Source: JAKAIY01 sp963809385 (lineage in GTDB: Bacteria > Chloroflexota > Ktedonobacteria > Ktedonobacterales > JADMIN01). From it: 64,000 bases of DNA. The DNA lies in assembly GCA_963809385.1 (NCBI GenBank), contig CAWEJL010000017.1, forward strand, positions 310,001 through 374,000, in the 5' to 3' direction. Every line of letters begins with the position of its first letter. The stretch's first letter is position 1. A model generated the notes under the pieces. That model worked only from the letters and a program-made list of their open reading frames with translations. It had not been told where the DNA came from and made no database searches. Positions 48,569 through 57,259 of this stretch are shown here, in pieces. A program made the position numbers and the translations under genes.

Positions 48569-49732
48569 TCAAAGCCTGCCATCTCCCCCTGAGCTTACCA
48601 GGATATCCAGCAACTGCGCCGCGCGACGCGCCACATCAGGCCGCAGCGCATAGTAGGTCAGGCGCTCGCGGTCGTAGAGCGTGACGATGCCCGCCGCGCG
48701 CAGCCGCACCATATGATGTTTCGTCGTTGCTTTGGTCAACCCCAGCCGCTCGGCCAGTTCCGTGAGATACATCTCGCGACCAGCGAGCAGCCGCAGGATC
48801 CGCAGCCGCGTGTCGTCGCCCAGCGCCTCGAAGAAGCGTAGCGTCTCTTCGGCTGGCGCGGTTGGGTCGGTATGGACCCCAGGAGCCCCCGGACTGGTAG
48901 CATGAACGGGCGCGCAAAAAGTCAGTGTGCCACGCCAGAAGTGATAAAATACGGCTGGCTTACAGAAGTAGCTGGGCGCGAAGATAATGCGCCGCAGGCC
49001 AGCGGGCCGCTGCCACTGCACACCGCGCATCTCGCGCTCCACAAAGACATCCTGCGGCGTATCCGCGCGGCGCGACGCCATCGACTCCGCCTCGCGCCGC
49101 AGCAGGGGCGCGAGCCACTCCTCTTCCGCCGCGAACACCGCCTCGTACCACGCCCACAGCGCGCTGACGAGTTCAGCGCGCACCCCCTCGATGTCGCGTA
49201 GCACGCGTAGAGCGGTCGGGCGCGCCTCGCGTGGATACCGATCCAGCAAGCGCAGCGACGCGGCCCCCGGCTCGCTCTCCGGCGCCGACGCGCGCTCCTC
49301 TAGCGCGGCGCGCAGCAGCGACGGCCACTCCGGGCCAAGCCCATCCTGATCGAGCAGCGCTTCAGCGAGGTCAGCGGCCGGTAGCTCGGCGAGCCACCCC
49401 AAGAAGCGCTTCGTATCGGAAGACTCCGGACGCTGCCCAACCAGAGAGATCAGCGTCGCCTGCAAGGAAGACGGGCGCGCGTCGCCAAGATAGCGCCCGA
49501 TTGTCTCCAGCGCGCCGGGAGCGTAGCGCTCGCAGGCCATACGCGCGCGCTCGATCCATGCGCGCCCGATGTCGAACTCCTCGTATCCCGATTCAGCAGC
49601 GGCTAGTGTCACATTCAGACTGAGCAAAAAATCATAGGTGGCGCAGTCAACGATCTCAATATCAGGCGCGCGACCCCGTCGCAGATCAACCGCTCGCGGC
49701 GCTGACGCCCGCGCCTCAACTCGGATATCCAA
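48569..49732 (-). CDS. ArsR-type winged-helix regulator with large N-terminal domain
   Basis: A 387-residue protein: a C-terminal ArsR winged helix (about 300-380; TELAERLGLTKATTKHHMVRLRAAGI) is fused to roughly 280 residues of unknown, mostly helical sequence. There are Cys at IVDCATYDF, FCKPAV and TFCAPV but no clear metal motif. The gene is divergent from the FTR1-like pair, so it may regulate that pair. The ligand is unknown. Confidence 0.68.
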   Translation of the reverse strand: MDIRVEARASAPRAVDLRRGRAPDIEIVDCATYDFLLSLNVTLAAAESGYEEFDIGRAWIERARMACERYAPGALETIGRYLGDARPSSLQATLISLVGQRPESSDTKRFLGWLAELPAADLAEALLDQDGLGPEWPSLLRAALEERASAPESEPGAASLRLLDRYPREARPTALRVLRDIEGVRAELVSALWAWYEAVFAAEEEWLAPLLRREAESMASRRADTPQDVFVEREMRGVQWQRPAGLRRIIFAPSYFCKPAVFYHFWRGTLTFCAPVHATSPGAPGVHTDPTAPAEETLRFFEALGDDTRLRILRLLAGREMYLTELAERLGLTKATTKHHMVRLRAAGIVTLYDRERLTYYALRPDVARRAAQLLDILVSSGGDGRL

Positions 49733-49974
49733 CCGCGCTCCTCCTATTCGCCTGGCCAGCTAACAGGCCCTTCAACGCCTCTGTGAACACGATGCGCCAA
49801 CCTTGCTTGCGCCGCTCCATGTCAGTGTACCGCACGAATCACGAGCTATTGTATCATGCGGCGACACGGTCGCTTGCGCAGGACCAGTATGGCGCCGATG
49901 ATATACACTGGAAGCGCGCGCCGCGCGGGGAGCATCTACGACTGCGATCCAATTTGGCGCTCGCGAAGGAGATC

Positions 49975-50799
49975 ATGTTGGGCATCTTTACGGGACCGCT
50001 CGCCAGCGTCGTCATAGCGGCGTTTCTGGCCTCTACGGTTGAGTTCGTCGAGGCGTTTACCATCGTGCTGGTGGTGGGCGTCACCATCAACTGGAAAAGC
50101 TCACTCGCTGGCGCGGCGGCGGCGACGGTCGCGCTCATCGCGCTGGTCGGCGTCTTCGGCACAGCGCTCGTGATCCTCGTGCCAATCTCCGCGCTGCGCT
50201 TCGCGGTTGGATTGCTCCTGATCCTCTTCGGCCTCAAATGGCTGAAGAAAGCGATCCTCCGCTATGCGGGCGTCAAGGCGATGCACGACGAGGAAGCGAT
50301 CTACGAGGAGGAGATGGCCGCCATGCGGGCGCGCGGAGAGCGGCCGAGCGACAAGCTCGATCCCTTCGGCGTGGCCACCGCCTTCAAGAGCGTGCTCCTC
50401 GAAGGGCTGGAGGTTGCGTTCATCGTCATCACCTTCGGCTCCGCCGCCACTGGCGTCGGATCGCGCGCGACGGGCATCACCTGGGCGGCGGCTGGGGCCG
50501 CAGCCGCGCTGCTACTCGTGCTAAGTCTCGGCGCGCTCGTGCGCGCTCCGCTCCAGCGGGTGCCGGAAAACACGCTCAAGTTCGTTGTTGGCGTCATGCT
50601 CACCAGCTTCGGCACATTCTGGGGAGGCGAGGGACTGGGCATAAACTGGCCTGGCGGGAGTGACCTCTTCCTGCTGGCGCTGATCGCGTTCTATTTCCTG
50701 CTCGCGCTGGCGCTCATCACCTGGCTGCGGCCATGGGGACAATCACGGGTCAGCGCCGCAACCGCCGCTAAAGCGTCCGCCATCGAGGAGGCCCGCTAA
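49975..50799 (+). CDS. COG4280-like membrane protein with two FTR1-type motifs
   Basis: A 274-residue protein with about six to seven helices. Two similar membrane motifs, TVEFVEAFTIV near residue 20 and LLEGLEVAFIV near 145, resemble the REGLE motifs of iron permease FTR1 and related carriers, hinting at an internal duplication. ATG 49975 has AAGGAG close upstream; it is used instead of the long 49783 reading. The next gene overlaps its stop (TAATG). A cation-transport role is inference. Confidence 0.65.
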   Translation: MLGIFTGPLASVVIAAFLASTVEFVEAFTIVLVVGVTINWKSSLAGAAAATVALIALVGVFGTALVILVPISALRFAVGLLLILFGLKWLKKAILRYAGVKAMHDEEAIYEEEMAAMRARGERPSDKLDPFGVATAFKSVLLEGLEVAFIVITFGSAATGVGSRATGITWAAAGAAAALLLVLSLGALVRAPLQRVPENTLKFVVGVMLTSFGTFWGGEGLGINWPGGSDLFLLALIAFYFLLALALITWLRPWGQSRVSAATAAKASAIEEAR

Positions 50800-51023
50800 T
50801 GAGCCGCGTTACTGGCGCCATCAAGGCGACCTACAATTTCTTTTCGGGTGATGCGATCACCTTAGTGGCGACGCTGATCGCTTTCGCGCTCGGCCTGCTC
50901 CTCGTGAAAGTCTTCCGAGCCCCCAGCGCCCTCGTGGCGGTCGTGTTTGTCGGCATCATCGTCGCTGGGCTGGTCACAACGCTCAGGCGTGAGATCGCGG
51001 GCAGGCCACGCGCCCACTCCTGA
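50799..51023 (+). CDS. Two-TM small protein coupled to the FTR1-like gene
   Basis: A 74-residue protein with two hydrophobic helices (ITLVATLIAFALGLLLVKV and ALVAVVFVGIIVAGLV) and a basic tail. Its ATG overlaps the previous stop, so it is translationally coupled and probably a partner subunit. No family was recognised. Confidence 0.6.
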   Translation: MSRVTGAIKATYNFFSGDAITLVATLIAFALGLLLVKVFRAPSALVAVVFVGIIVAGLVTTLRREIAGRPRAHS

Positions 51024-51070
51024 GTAGAGGAACAGTGAAAAACCAAACAGCGAAAGGCCCTTTGGAGGTG

Positions 51071-53014
51071 ATGGACAGCACACCCCGCCGGACTGGCGTC
51101 CGGGCGGAGATGAGCGGCGCTCCCGCGCCACGCGACCCGCGCGCCGCCTATACCGAGCGTCTGGCGTACTTCACCACGCTGCGCGACCACTACAATCGCA
51201 GGCGCTATCTCTGGGCGAATGCGACCGCCGGGACGTTCATCATCGCGGCGGGGGCGTTCATTGTCTGGGCGTTCGCTGGTGGATGGGCGGCGCTCATCGT
51301 TGGGGTGATAGCGCTGCTCGCCTGCGGCGGCGCCTTCATCCGCCAGGCGCGGCTCGATGAGATATTCCGCCGCTACACGACGCTCAGGCAACTGTGCGAG
51401 CAAGGCCTCGCCCGGCTGCGCCGCGACTGGGCAAAGTTGGCGCTCCGGCCAGCGGAAACCGGCGCATTACCCGCGCTCAACGCCGCCGACCTCGATCTGC
51501 TTGGTCACGCCTCGCTTCAGCATCTGCTGAACACCGTCACGACACCTTCCGGACAGGATCGCCTGCTCCGCTGGCTTCTCATCCCCGCCGCGCCGGAAAC
51601 AATCGCCGAAAGGCAAGAAGCGGTACGCGAGCTGGCCCCCTTGCTGGAAGTCCGCGACGAGCTAACGCTGTTTGGCGCGCTCGCCAACTACTCGCCCGCC
51701 TCGCAAGCGCGCTTTCTGGCCTGGGCGGAGGACACTGCGTGGCTGTCGAAACACCGCTGGCTCAGCGCCTATAGCGCCGTCGCGGTGATCGCGCTTGCGG
51801 TTCTGGCGCTGGCTCAGGCGACAGGTGTCCTGCCATATCCCTTCTGGCTGGTGGTTATCGCCGCCAACATGATCGTCGCGCAGACTTCAGGGCGGGAGGT
51901 GGAGCGGCAGATAAGCTGCGTTGCTGAGGAGCAAGGCGCTTATCTACCCTACGTGGGCCTCTTCGGCTATCTCAGCCAGCAGCGCTTCACGGCGCCTCTG
52001 CTGGAGCGCGCGCACGGCGCGCTGGCGGCGGAGAGCGGCTCGGCGGAGGCGGCGCTGCGCTCACTGGCCAGCCGGATGCGCTTCGCTGATGTCCGGCTGG
52101 CGATCATCGGGCCGGTCCTCCAACTGGGGCTGCTGTGGAACGTGCATGCGCTACGGATGCTCGAAGGTTGGCGCGCACGCTACGGGAGCCGCGCGCGCGG
52201 CTGGTTCGAGTTGCTTGCCGACATGGAAGCGCTCTCCGGCCTCGCCGCGCTGGCCTTCGACAACCCCGACTGGGTGTTTCCCACGATAGAGCCAGCCGCA
52301 ACCGGGACCCTGAGCGCGAGCGGACTAGGTCACCCGCTGCTGCCACCTGAAAGCTGTGTGGGCAATGACGTGACGCTCGGGCCGGGGGGAACATTCCTAC
52401 TGGTGACTGGCTCGAATATGTCGGGCAAGAGCACTCTGCTGCGCGCCATCGGCCTCAACATCACCCTCGCGCAAGCCGGAGCGCCTGTCTGCGCGCGCGC
52501 GATGCGATTGCCGCCTATCGGACTGGCGACGAGCATGCGCGTCCAGGACTCTCTCGAGCAGGGGGTCTCGTATTTCATGGCAGAGTTGCGGCGCTTGAAG
52601 CTCGTAGTGGATGAGATGGGGCGCGTCGCCACGGCGAACGAGCGCATGCCGCTGTTCCTGCTCGATGAAATCCTGAGTGGCACAAACTCCGGCGAGCGGC
52701 GCATCGCGGCGCGCGCCGTGATCCACAGCATGCTGGCGCTAGGCGCGACTGGGGCGGTCAGTACGCACGATCTCTCGCTCGTCGAGGAGCCACAACTGCG
52801 GGCGGCCAGCGTTCCCGTCCACTTCACCGAACGGTTCACGCGCGGACCGGACGGGCCTTCGATGTCGTTCGACTATCTGTTGCGGCAAGGCGTCGCTACC
52901 AGTGTCAATGCGCTCGCATTGATGGAAATCGCGGGCCTGCCCACGGAATACGTGCGCGATGAGGCGAGGCCAGCGAACAAAGCCAGCGATACACCCAACC
53001 CGGTGATACACTGA
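51071..53014 (+). CDS. Membrane-anchored MutS-family ATPase
   Basis: About 647 residues with two N-terminal membrane helices (about 35-80), then a MutS core (clamp/lever) and ATPase: Walker A TGSNMSGKST near 446, Walker B FLLDEILSGTNSGERR and the STHDLSL H-loop. The N-terminal mismatch-binding domain is missing. This is the shorter MutS-like type of uncertain role, not MutS1. The start is uncertain: GTG 51035 has GAGGA nearby, ATG 51071 lies just after GGAGGTG. A short 7-bp hairpin (53021-53037) follows the stop. Confidence 0.8.
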   Translation: MDSTPRRTGVRAEMSGAPAPRDPRAAYTERLAYFTTLRDHYNRRRYLWANATAGTFIIAAGAFIVWAFAGGWAALIVGVIALLACGGAFIRQARLDEIFRRYTTLRQLCEQGLARLRRDWAKLALRPAETGALPALNAADLDLLGHASLQHLLNTVTTPSGQDRLLRWLLIPAAPETIAERQEAVRELAPLLEVRDELTLFGALANYSPASQARFLAWAEDTAWLSKHRWLSAYSAVAVIALAVLALAQATGVLPYPFWLVVIAANMIVAQTSGREVERQISCVAEEQGAYLPYVGLFGYLSQQRFTAPLLERAHGALAAESGSAEAALRSLASRMRFADVRLAIIGPVLQLGLLWNVHALRMLEGWRARYGSRARGWFELLADMEALSGLAALAFDNPDWVFPTIEPAATGTLSASGLGHPLLPPESCVGNDVTLGPGGTFLLVTGSNMSGKSTLLRAIGLNITLAQAGAPVCARAMRLPPIGLATSMRVQDSLEQGVSYFMAELRRLKLVVDEMGRVATANERMPLFLLDEILSGTNSGERRIAARAVIHSMLALGATGAVSTHDLSLVEEPQLRAASVPVHFTERFTRGPDGPSMSFDYLLRQGVATSVNALALMEIAGLPTEYVRDEARPANKASDTPNPVIH

Positions 53015-53077
53015 CTTTCGCCCGGCGCTGCGCCGGGATGTTCATATTCGCGACGTATGGGTCAGAGCGAGGGACGG

Positions 53078-53917
53078 GTGACGGCGACCATTCTGGATGG
53101 ACGCGAACTGGCGACGCGGCTACGCGCCCAGCTCACGGAGGAAGCGGCGCGCTTCGCGGACACGCATAGCCGGCGCGCGCGCCTGACGCTGGCGCTGGTG
53201 GGCGCCGATCCGACCGCCGCGCTCTACACCGCGCAGGTGGAGCGAGCGGGCGGACGGATCGGGCTGGAAGTGACCGTGCGGGTCTTCCCTGAGGACGTGA
53301 GCGAGCTGGCGCTACGCACAGAGATCGCCGCGCTGGGAGCGCACGCCGATATGGATGGGGTGGCGTTGTTGTTGCCGCTGCCCCCGCATATCCGCCAGCG
53401 GGTGGTGATGGAAGTGTTGCCCGCCAGCAAAGATGTGGATGGGCTGGGGCCGCAAAACGCTGGGCGGCTCATGCTCGGATTTCCGAGCTTCGTCCCCAGT
53501 ACGGCGGATGCGGCGCTCGAGCTGCTGCGGCTGGCGGGGGTATCGCCCCACGGCCAGGATACGGTGGTTGTGGGCCGCAGCAACGTGGGCGGCAAGCCCG
53601 CCGCGCTGCTGTTTCTGAGAGAAAACGCCACGGTCAGTTTCTGTCATTCGCGCACGCCCGATCTCGGAGCCCTGACCCGGCAAGCCGATATTCTCTTCAC
53701 CAGCGCCGGGCGGCCTGGCGCGATTACGGGCGACATGATCAAGCCGGGCGCGGTTGTCCTCGACGCCGGCATGACCCAGGTAGACGGCGTGGTGATGGGC
53801 GATGTGGACTTCGCGGCGGTGCGCGAGGTCGCGGGCTACCTGACGCCCGCGCCCGGCGGCCTGGGCCCACTGACGCCGCTGATGCTCCTCCGCCACACCC
53901 TCATCGGGCCAAGCTAA
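53078..53917 (+). CDS. folD: Bifunctional methylene-THF dehydrogenase/cyclohydrolase
   Basis: Converts 5,10-methylene-THF to 10-formyl-THF. MTATILDGRELATRL, the substrate loop VGADPTAALYTAQVERAG, the dinucleotide loop VVGRSNVGGKPAALL and PTPGGLGPLTPLMLLRHT-type sequence (ending APGGLGPLTP) are all present. About 279 residues. GTG 53078 fits both the family and GAGGGA upstream; the ATG at 53057 has no site. A strong terminator follows. Confidence 0.95.
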   Translation: MTATILDGRELATRLRAQLTEEAARFADTHSRRARLTLALVGADPTAALYTAQVERAGGRIGLEVTVRVFPEDVSELALRTEIAALGAHADMDGVALLLPLPPHIRQRVVMEVLPASKDVDGLGPQNAGRLMLGFPSFVPSTADAALELLRLAGVSPHGQDTVVVGRSNVGGKPAALLFLRENATVSFCHSRTPDLGALTRQADILFTSAGRPGAITGDMIKPGAVVLDAGMTQVDGVVMGDVDFAAVREVAGYLTPAPGGLGPLTPLMLLRHTLIGPS

Positions 53918-53924
53918 AGCGACT

Positions 53925-53965
53925 GAAACGCCCCGCCTGATGTGATTGATCAGGTGGGGCGTTTC
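53925..53965. terminator. Long intrinsic terminator hairpin
   Basis: GAAACGCCCCGCCTGAT pairs with ATCAGGTGGGGCGTTTC (one wobble) around a 7-base loop, between the convergent folD and anti-sigma genes. Serves both strands. Confidence 0.8.
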
Positions 53966-53996
53966 ACTGCGACACGGCGTCAGCACGCGCTCCAGG

Positions 53997-55425
53997 CTAG
54001 CTCAGGGAATAGACGACGATGTGCGAGCCATCGTACCAGGTAATCGCATCACCGCTGGCGCCCGCTACCTGCGCGTGCGTCATCAGACTGATCTCTGCGA
54101 GCGGACGGCGCGCGCCAAAGTCGTAGCCCTGAATCGCGGTCCCATCGTTCCACAAAGCGGTCGCTCCGCTGACGTGTACGGTGGAAGCGGCCGTCTCATT
54201 CGCCAGCGTCAGGCTCTGCTCTTTGCTCGCTTCGAGCGCAACCAGCTTTCCGCTCGCCTGGGACGCGGCGGCGATGATCGAAGCGGCGTCAGCATTCGCG
54301 CTGGCGTTCAGCGCGCGCGTGGCGTTGATCCAGACCAGGGCGCCGCTCACCGCGACAGGGGCGTACGCCTCGCCGCCGGCCTGTGTGACCGGACTCACAC
54401 CTGAGGTGGTCGCGCTCCAGATGGCGCTATGCAAGGATCCCTGCAAGTCTGCCCAGACATCGGCCCAGTAGACAGCGCCACTGGCCATTGAAGGGCTGGC
54501 GATGACCGCGCCCTGGTGGCTGCCCGTCGCGATGACGACCGCGCTGGTCGCGCTCGAGGCGATGGTCATCCGCACCAGCGTGGCTTCACCGTGGGTGGAG
54601 GAGGCGATGAGCGCCTCGGTATCATCAGCCCAGGCGCCGGTCAGCGTAGATGTCGCGCTCTGTTCCAGTGGCTGCGCGCGCCAGGCCGATGAGCCAGTCA
54701 CCGGGGCCGCCGAAACAGTCCATCCCGCCTCACTGGACACACTCCACACGACCCAATGGGATGTGAGCGAAACCAGGCTGACCTGGCCAGTGGCAGGCGT
54801 GGTGAATAGCGTATGGCTGGCGCCCGTGTGACGATCCACCACAAACAGCATCGTCGCGCCCGCGCCATCACTGGAGGTATAGGCCAACCAGTCGCGCGTC
54901 GCCCGCAAGTCCGCGACCTGGAAGTAGCGCTGATCGGGCAGATAGCTACTCAGGTGGGATTGCGCTACCGCCGAGCTCGTTCCGTGCGAGAGATTCGCCG
55001 CTATATTGGCGGAATTGCGTCCAGATATCCACTGCATGGAAACGAGCGAGACCAGCAGCACAGCGGCGGCCACCATCGCGGCCAGCGGCACTGGACCTAT
55101 CCGGCGGCGGGCGCGTGGCAGAGCGACGGGTGTCCGAACTACAGGCAGCGAGGGCTCGGTCTCCGCGCGGCTGGCGCGCATCGCCGCCGGCCCCAGACGC
55201 TGCCGCTCCGCCGCGATTGCGGCGAACACGCTCTCGCGGAAGGAAGCGTCCGGCGCGAGACGTGGGCAGCAGTCGCAGTGACTCACCCACCCGGCGGTAC
55301 GCCGCCTCAACCTGGCGACAGGAGGCGCACGTCGCCAGATGCTCGCTGAGCGCACGCATCTCGTCAGCCGACCAGTCGTCGCGGCGGTAGGTCGCGAGCT
55401 GAGCGCGCGCATGGCGGCAACTCAC
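53997..55425 (-). CDS. Anti-sigma factor with zinc finger, one TM and beta-propeller-like sensor (one frameshift)
   Basis: GTG 55425 overlaps the sigma-factor stop (GTGA) and GGAAGG lies just upstream. The N-terminus is an anti-sigma zinc finger: SCRHARAQLATYRRDD, then EHLATCASCRQVE, an H-x3-C-x2-C site. Near 55260 one extra base shifts the frame. The following LAPDASFRESVFAAI leads to a membrane helix (LAAMVAAAVLLVSLVSMQW). The C-terminal 350 residues have repeated W-x-D/T strands (WLAYTSSDGAGATMLFVVDRHTG, WVVWSVSSEAGW) like an extracytoplasmic beta-propeller, so it would sense a signal outside and hold the sigma factor inside. Confidence 0.78.
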
Positions 55426-56375
55426 TGACGGCCTTCCAGCTCCTGCTGATACAGGCTGATAAAGCGTTCCCTGGCCCGCATCAGTCGCATTTTGACTGCT
55501 GATGGGGTCACGTTCAAAACGTCGGCGATCTCCGCGCATGAGAAACCTTCATGTTCATATAACAAAAGACAGGCCGCGTACTTCTCCGGGAGGCGCTTGA
55601 GCACCCGCTCGACAATCTCCCGATCAGCCACGCGCTGTTCGAACCGGCCACCATCGTAGCTCGAGGTGAAGGCGCCCATCGCGCTGGCCAGGTGCTCATC
55701 CATCGGATTCGGCATTCCGAATCCGCTATCTGAGCCGGGCATGCCAGCGCCCACACCACGATCATCATTGAACAGCGACAGCGGCAGCCAGGAAATCAGC
55801 CGCCTCCGTCGCAACGCATCGGTCGCTGTGTTCGACGCGATGCGATACAGCCACGACGACAATGCTCCAGCCTGAATAGTCGCGCCACCCGCGAGCGCGC
55901 GATACGCTTTCACAAACACATCTTGCGCCAGGTCATACGCCTGCTCGCGGTTTCCCACGAGACGGTAGACGAAATTCGTGATCGGTGTCTGGAATCGGGT
56001 AAAGATGTCCTCGAAATCACTTACACCGACTACAGGCCCAACAGCGGTTTCCGCGTCCGCGTTCTTAAGCGTCTCTCCGCTGCTATCTGGCGCGGCGCTA
56101 CGATCAGTCAACGCGGCGATAGCGCCATCAGAGGCCTTTGTCTCCGCGACACTGGCGCGCTCGACCACTTGCGGCGTTGCGGCGCCGCCGATCTGGGCCG
56201 GCTCCTCCGCGCGGGATTGTTCTCCAGTCGCGCGGCGGCCGCGTGGCTTGGCGGCGGCTGCGCCATCACCCGTCTTGCGCGATGGCGCAGCCGGTTGACG
56301 CTTGCTCGCACGCTCGCCGCGCGGGCTACGCTCCCCTGAGCTATTCGGATGGTAGGGACGAACGGGTGGCTCCAT
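55422..56375 (-). CDS. ECF RNA polymerase sigma factor with long disordered N-terminus
   Basis: A 317-residue group-4 sigma factor. Residues 1-120 are Ala/Arg/Glu-rich and disordered. Region 2 is AYDLAQDVFVKAYRAL with WLYRIASNTATDALRRRR. Region 4 is LPEKYAACLLLYEHEGFSCAEIADVLNVTPSAVKMRLMRAR. AGGTG precedes ATG 56375. It overlaps the anti-sigma gene by four bases; the two form a sigma/anti-sigma operon. The target promoters are unknown. Confidence 0.9.
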   Translation of the reverse strand: MEPPVRPYHPNSSGERSPRGERASKRQPAAPSRKTGDGAAAAKPRGRRATGEQSRAEEPAQIGGAATPQVVERASVAETKASDGAIAALTDRSAAPDSSGETLKNADAETAVGPVVGVSDFEDIFTRFQTPITNFVYRLVGNREQAYDLAQDVFVKAYRALAGGATIQAGALSSWLYRIASNTATDALRRRRLISWLPLSLFNDDRGVGAGMPGSDSGFGMPNPMDEHLASAMGAFTSSYDGGRFEQRVADREIVERVLKRLPEKYAACLLLYEHEGFSCAEIADVLNVTPSAVKMRLMRARERFISLYQQELEGRQ

Positions 56376-56689
56376 CGGTTACACCTGTAGACAGGCCATG
56401 ACTCGTCATATCCGCATCCACTACGGCGCGCGAGTCTGGCGGTTAGGTTATTTACAGCATAGCAGATAGCGCAGGTAACGGCTGCCTGCCCCGTACCTCC
56501 TTCTCACACACATCGAGCGAGCGCCGCACGCAACTCTCAGGTTCTTCCCAGCGAGCTTGCGCCCCACGCCCACCTGACGCTATACTTTGTATAGGATTGT
56601 GATGTAAAGGCCCGCGGGCCGCACGTCGCGTTGTTATCAAGCGCCGCGCGGCGCAACTGAAGACAAGCACAGGGGATAGCTAACCGACC
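56376..56689. other. Divergent intergenic region
   Basis: A 314-base gap between the sigma factor and the glutaredoxin gene. The glutaredoxin promoter at 56557-56586 is the only element I can support. Confidence 0.4.
56557..56586 (+). promoter_or_regulatory. Sigma-70-type promoter of the glutaredoxin gene
   Basis: TTGCGC (56557-56562), 18-base spacer, TATACT (56581-56586), about 100 bases before the start codon. Confidence 0.5.
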
Positions 56690-56962
56690 ATGAGCGACAC
56701 GACCAAGACAACCGAAATTCTTTTCTATTCCACCAGTTGGTGCGGTGATTGCCGCCGCTCACGCAAACTCCTCGACGCGATGAAGATCCCATACACGGAC
56801 ATCAATATCGAAGAAGACCCCGATGCGGCGGCGATCGTCCGCAAGTTGAATCATGGCGCGCAAAGTGTCCCAACGATACTCTTCCCGGATGGCAGTGTAC
56901 TGGTTGAACCTTCCAACGCCGCCTTGGAGCAAAAGCTGATCACCTTCGCGGCCACCAAGTAA
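56690..56962 (+). CDS. Glutaredoxin-like thiol oxidoreductase
   Basis: A 90-residue thioredoxin-fold protein. The active site is CGDC in STSWCGDCRRSRKLL; the SVPTILFPDGS loop with cis-Pro matches glutaredoxin/mycoredoxin. In lineages without glutathione it would work with another low-molecular-weight thiol. The sigma-factor operon is divergent; an 18-bp terminator follows. Confidence 0.87.
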   Translation: MSDTTKTTEILFYSTSWCGDCRRSRKLLDAMKIPYTDINIEEDPDAAAIVRKLNHGAQSVPTILFPDGSVLVEPSNAALEQKLITFAATK

Positions 56963-57006
56963 TCCAGCCGCTACGGAGTGACTCGCCCCGCCGTACACAA
57001 TGCGAT

Positions 57007-57050
57007 GAGCGCGAGGACGGGAGCCCTGATCCGCTCCCGTCCTCGCGCTC
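57007..57050 (+). terminator. 18-bp perfect terminator hairpin
   Basis: GAGCGCGAGGACGGGAGC (57007-57024) pairs perfectly with 57033-57050, with an 8-base loop, just after the glutaredoxin gene. Confidence 0.7.
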
Positions 57051-57259
57051 GCGCTTATCTCATCAGTTCCTTTGATCAGCAGGAGAGCGCCGCAATCATT
57101 CGCGACTCACGCGATGTATACTGAAACAAGCCACACCGCCTGGCTGGCGCTCTCCATCCGTAACCTACGGACGCGGCTGGGCGTAGTAGAGTTCGATGCG
57201 CTCCTCGCACGGAGCGCGGAGCGCATGTCTCATTACTGTCCTCTCGTTGGGAGCCGGGG

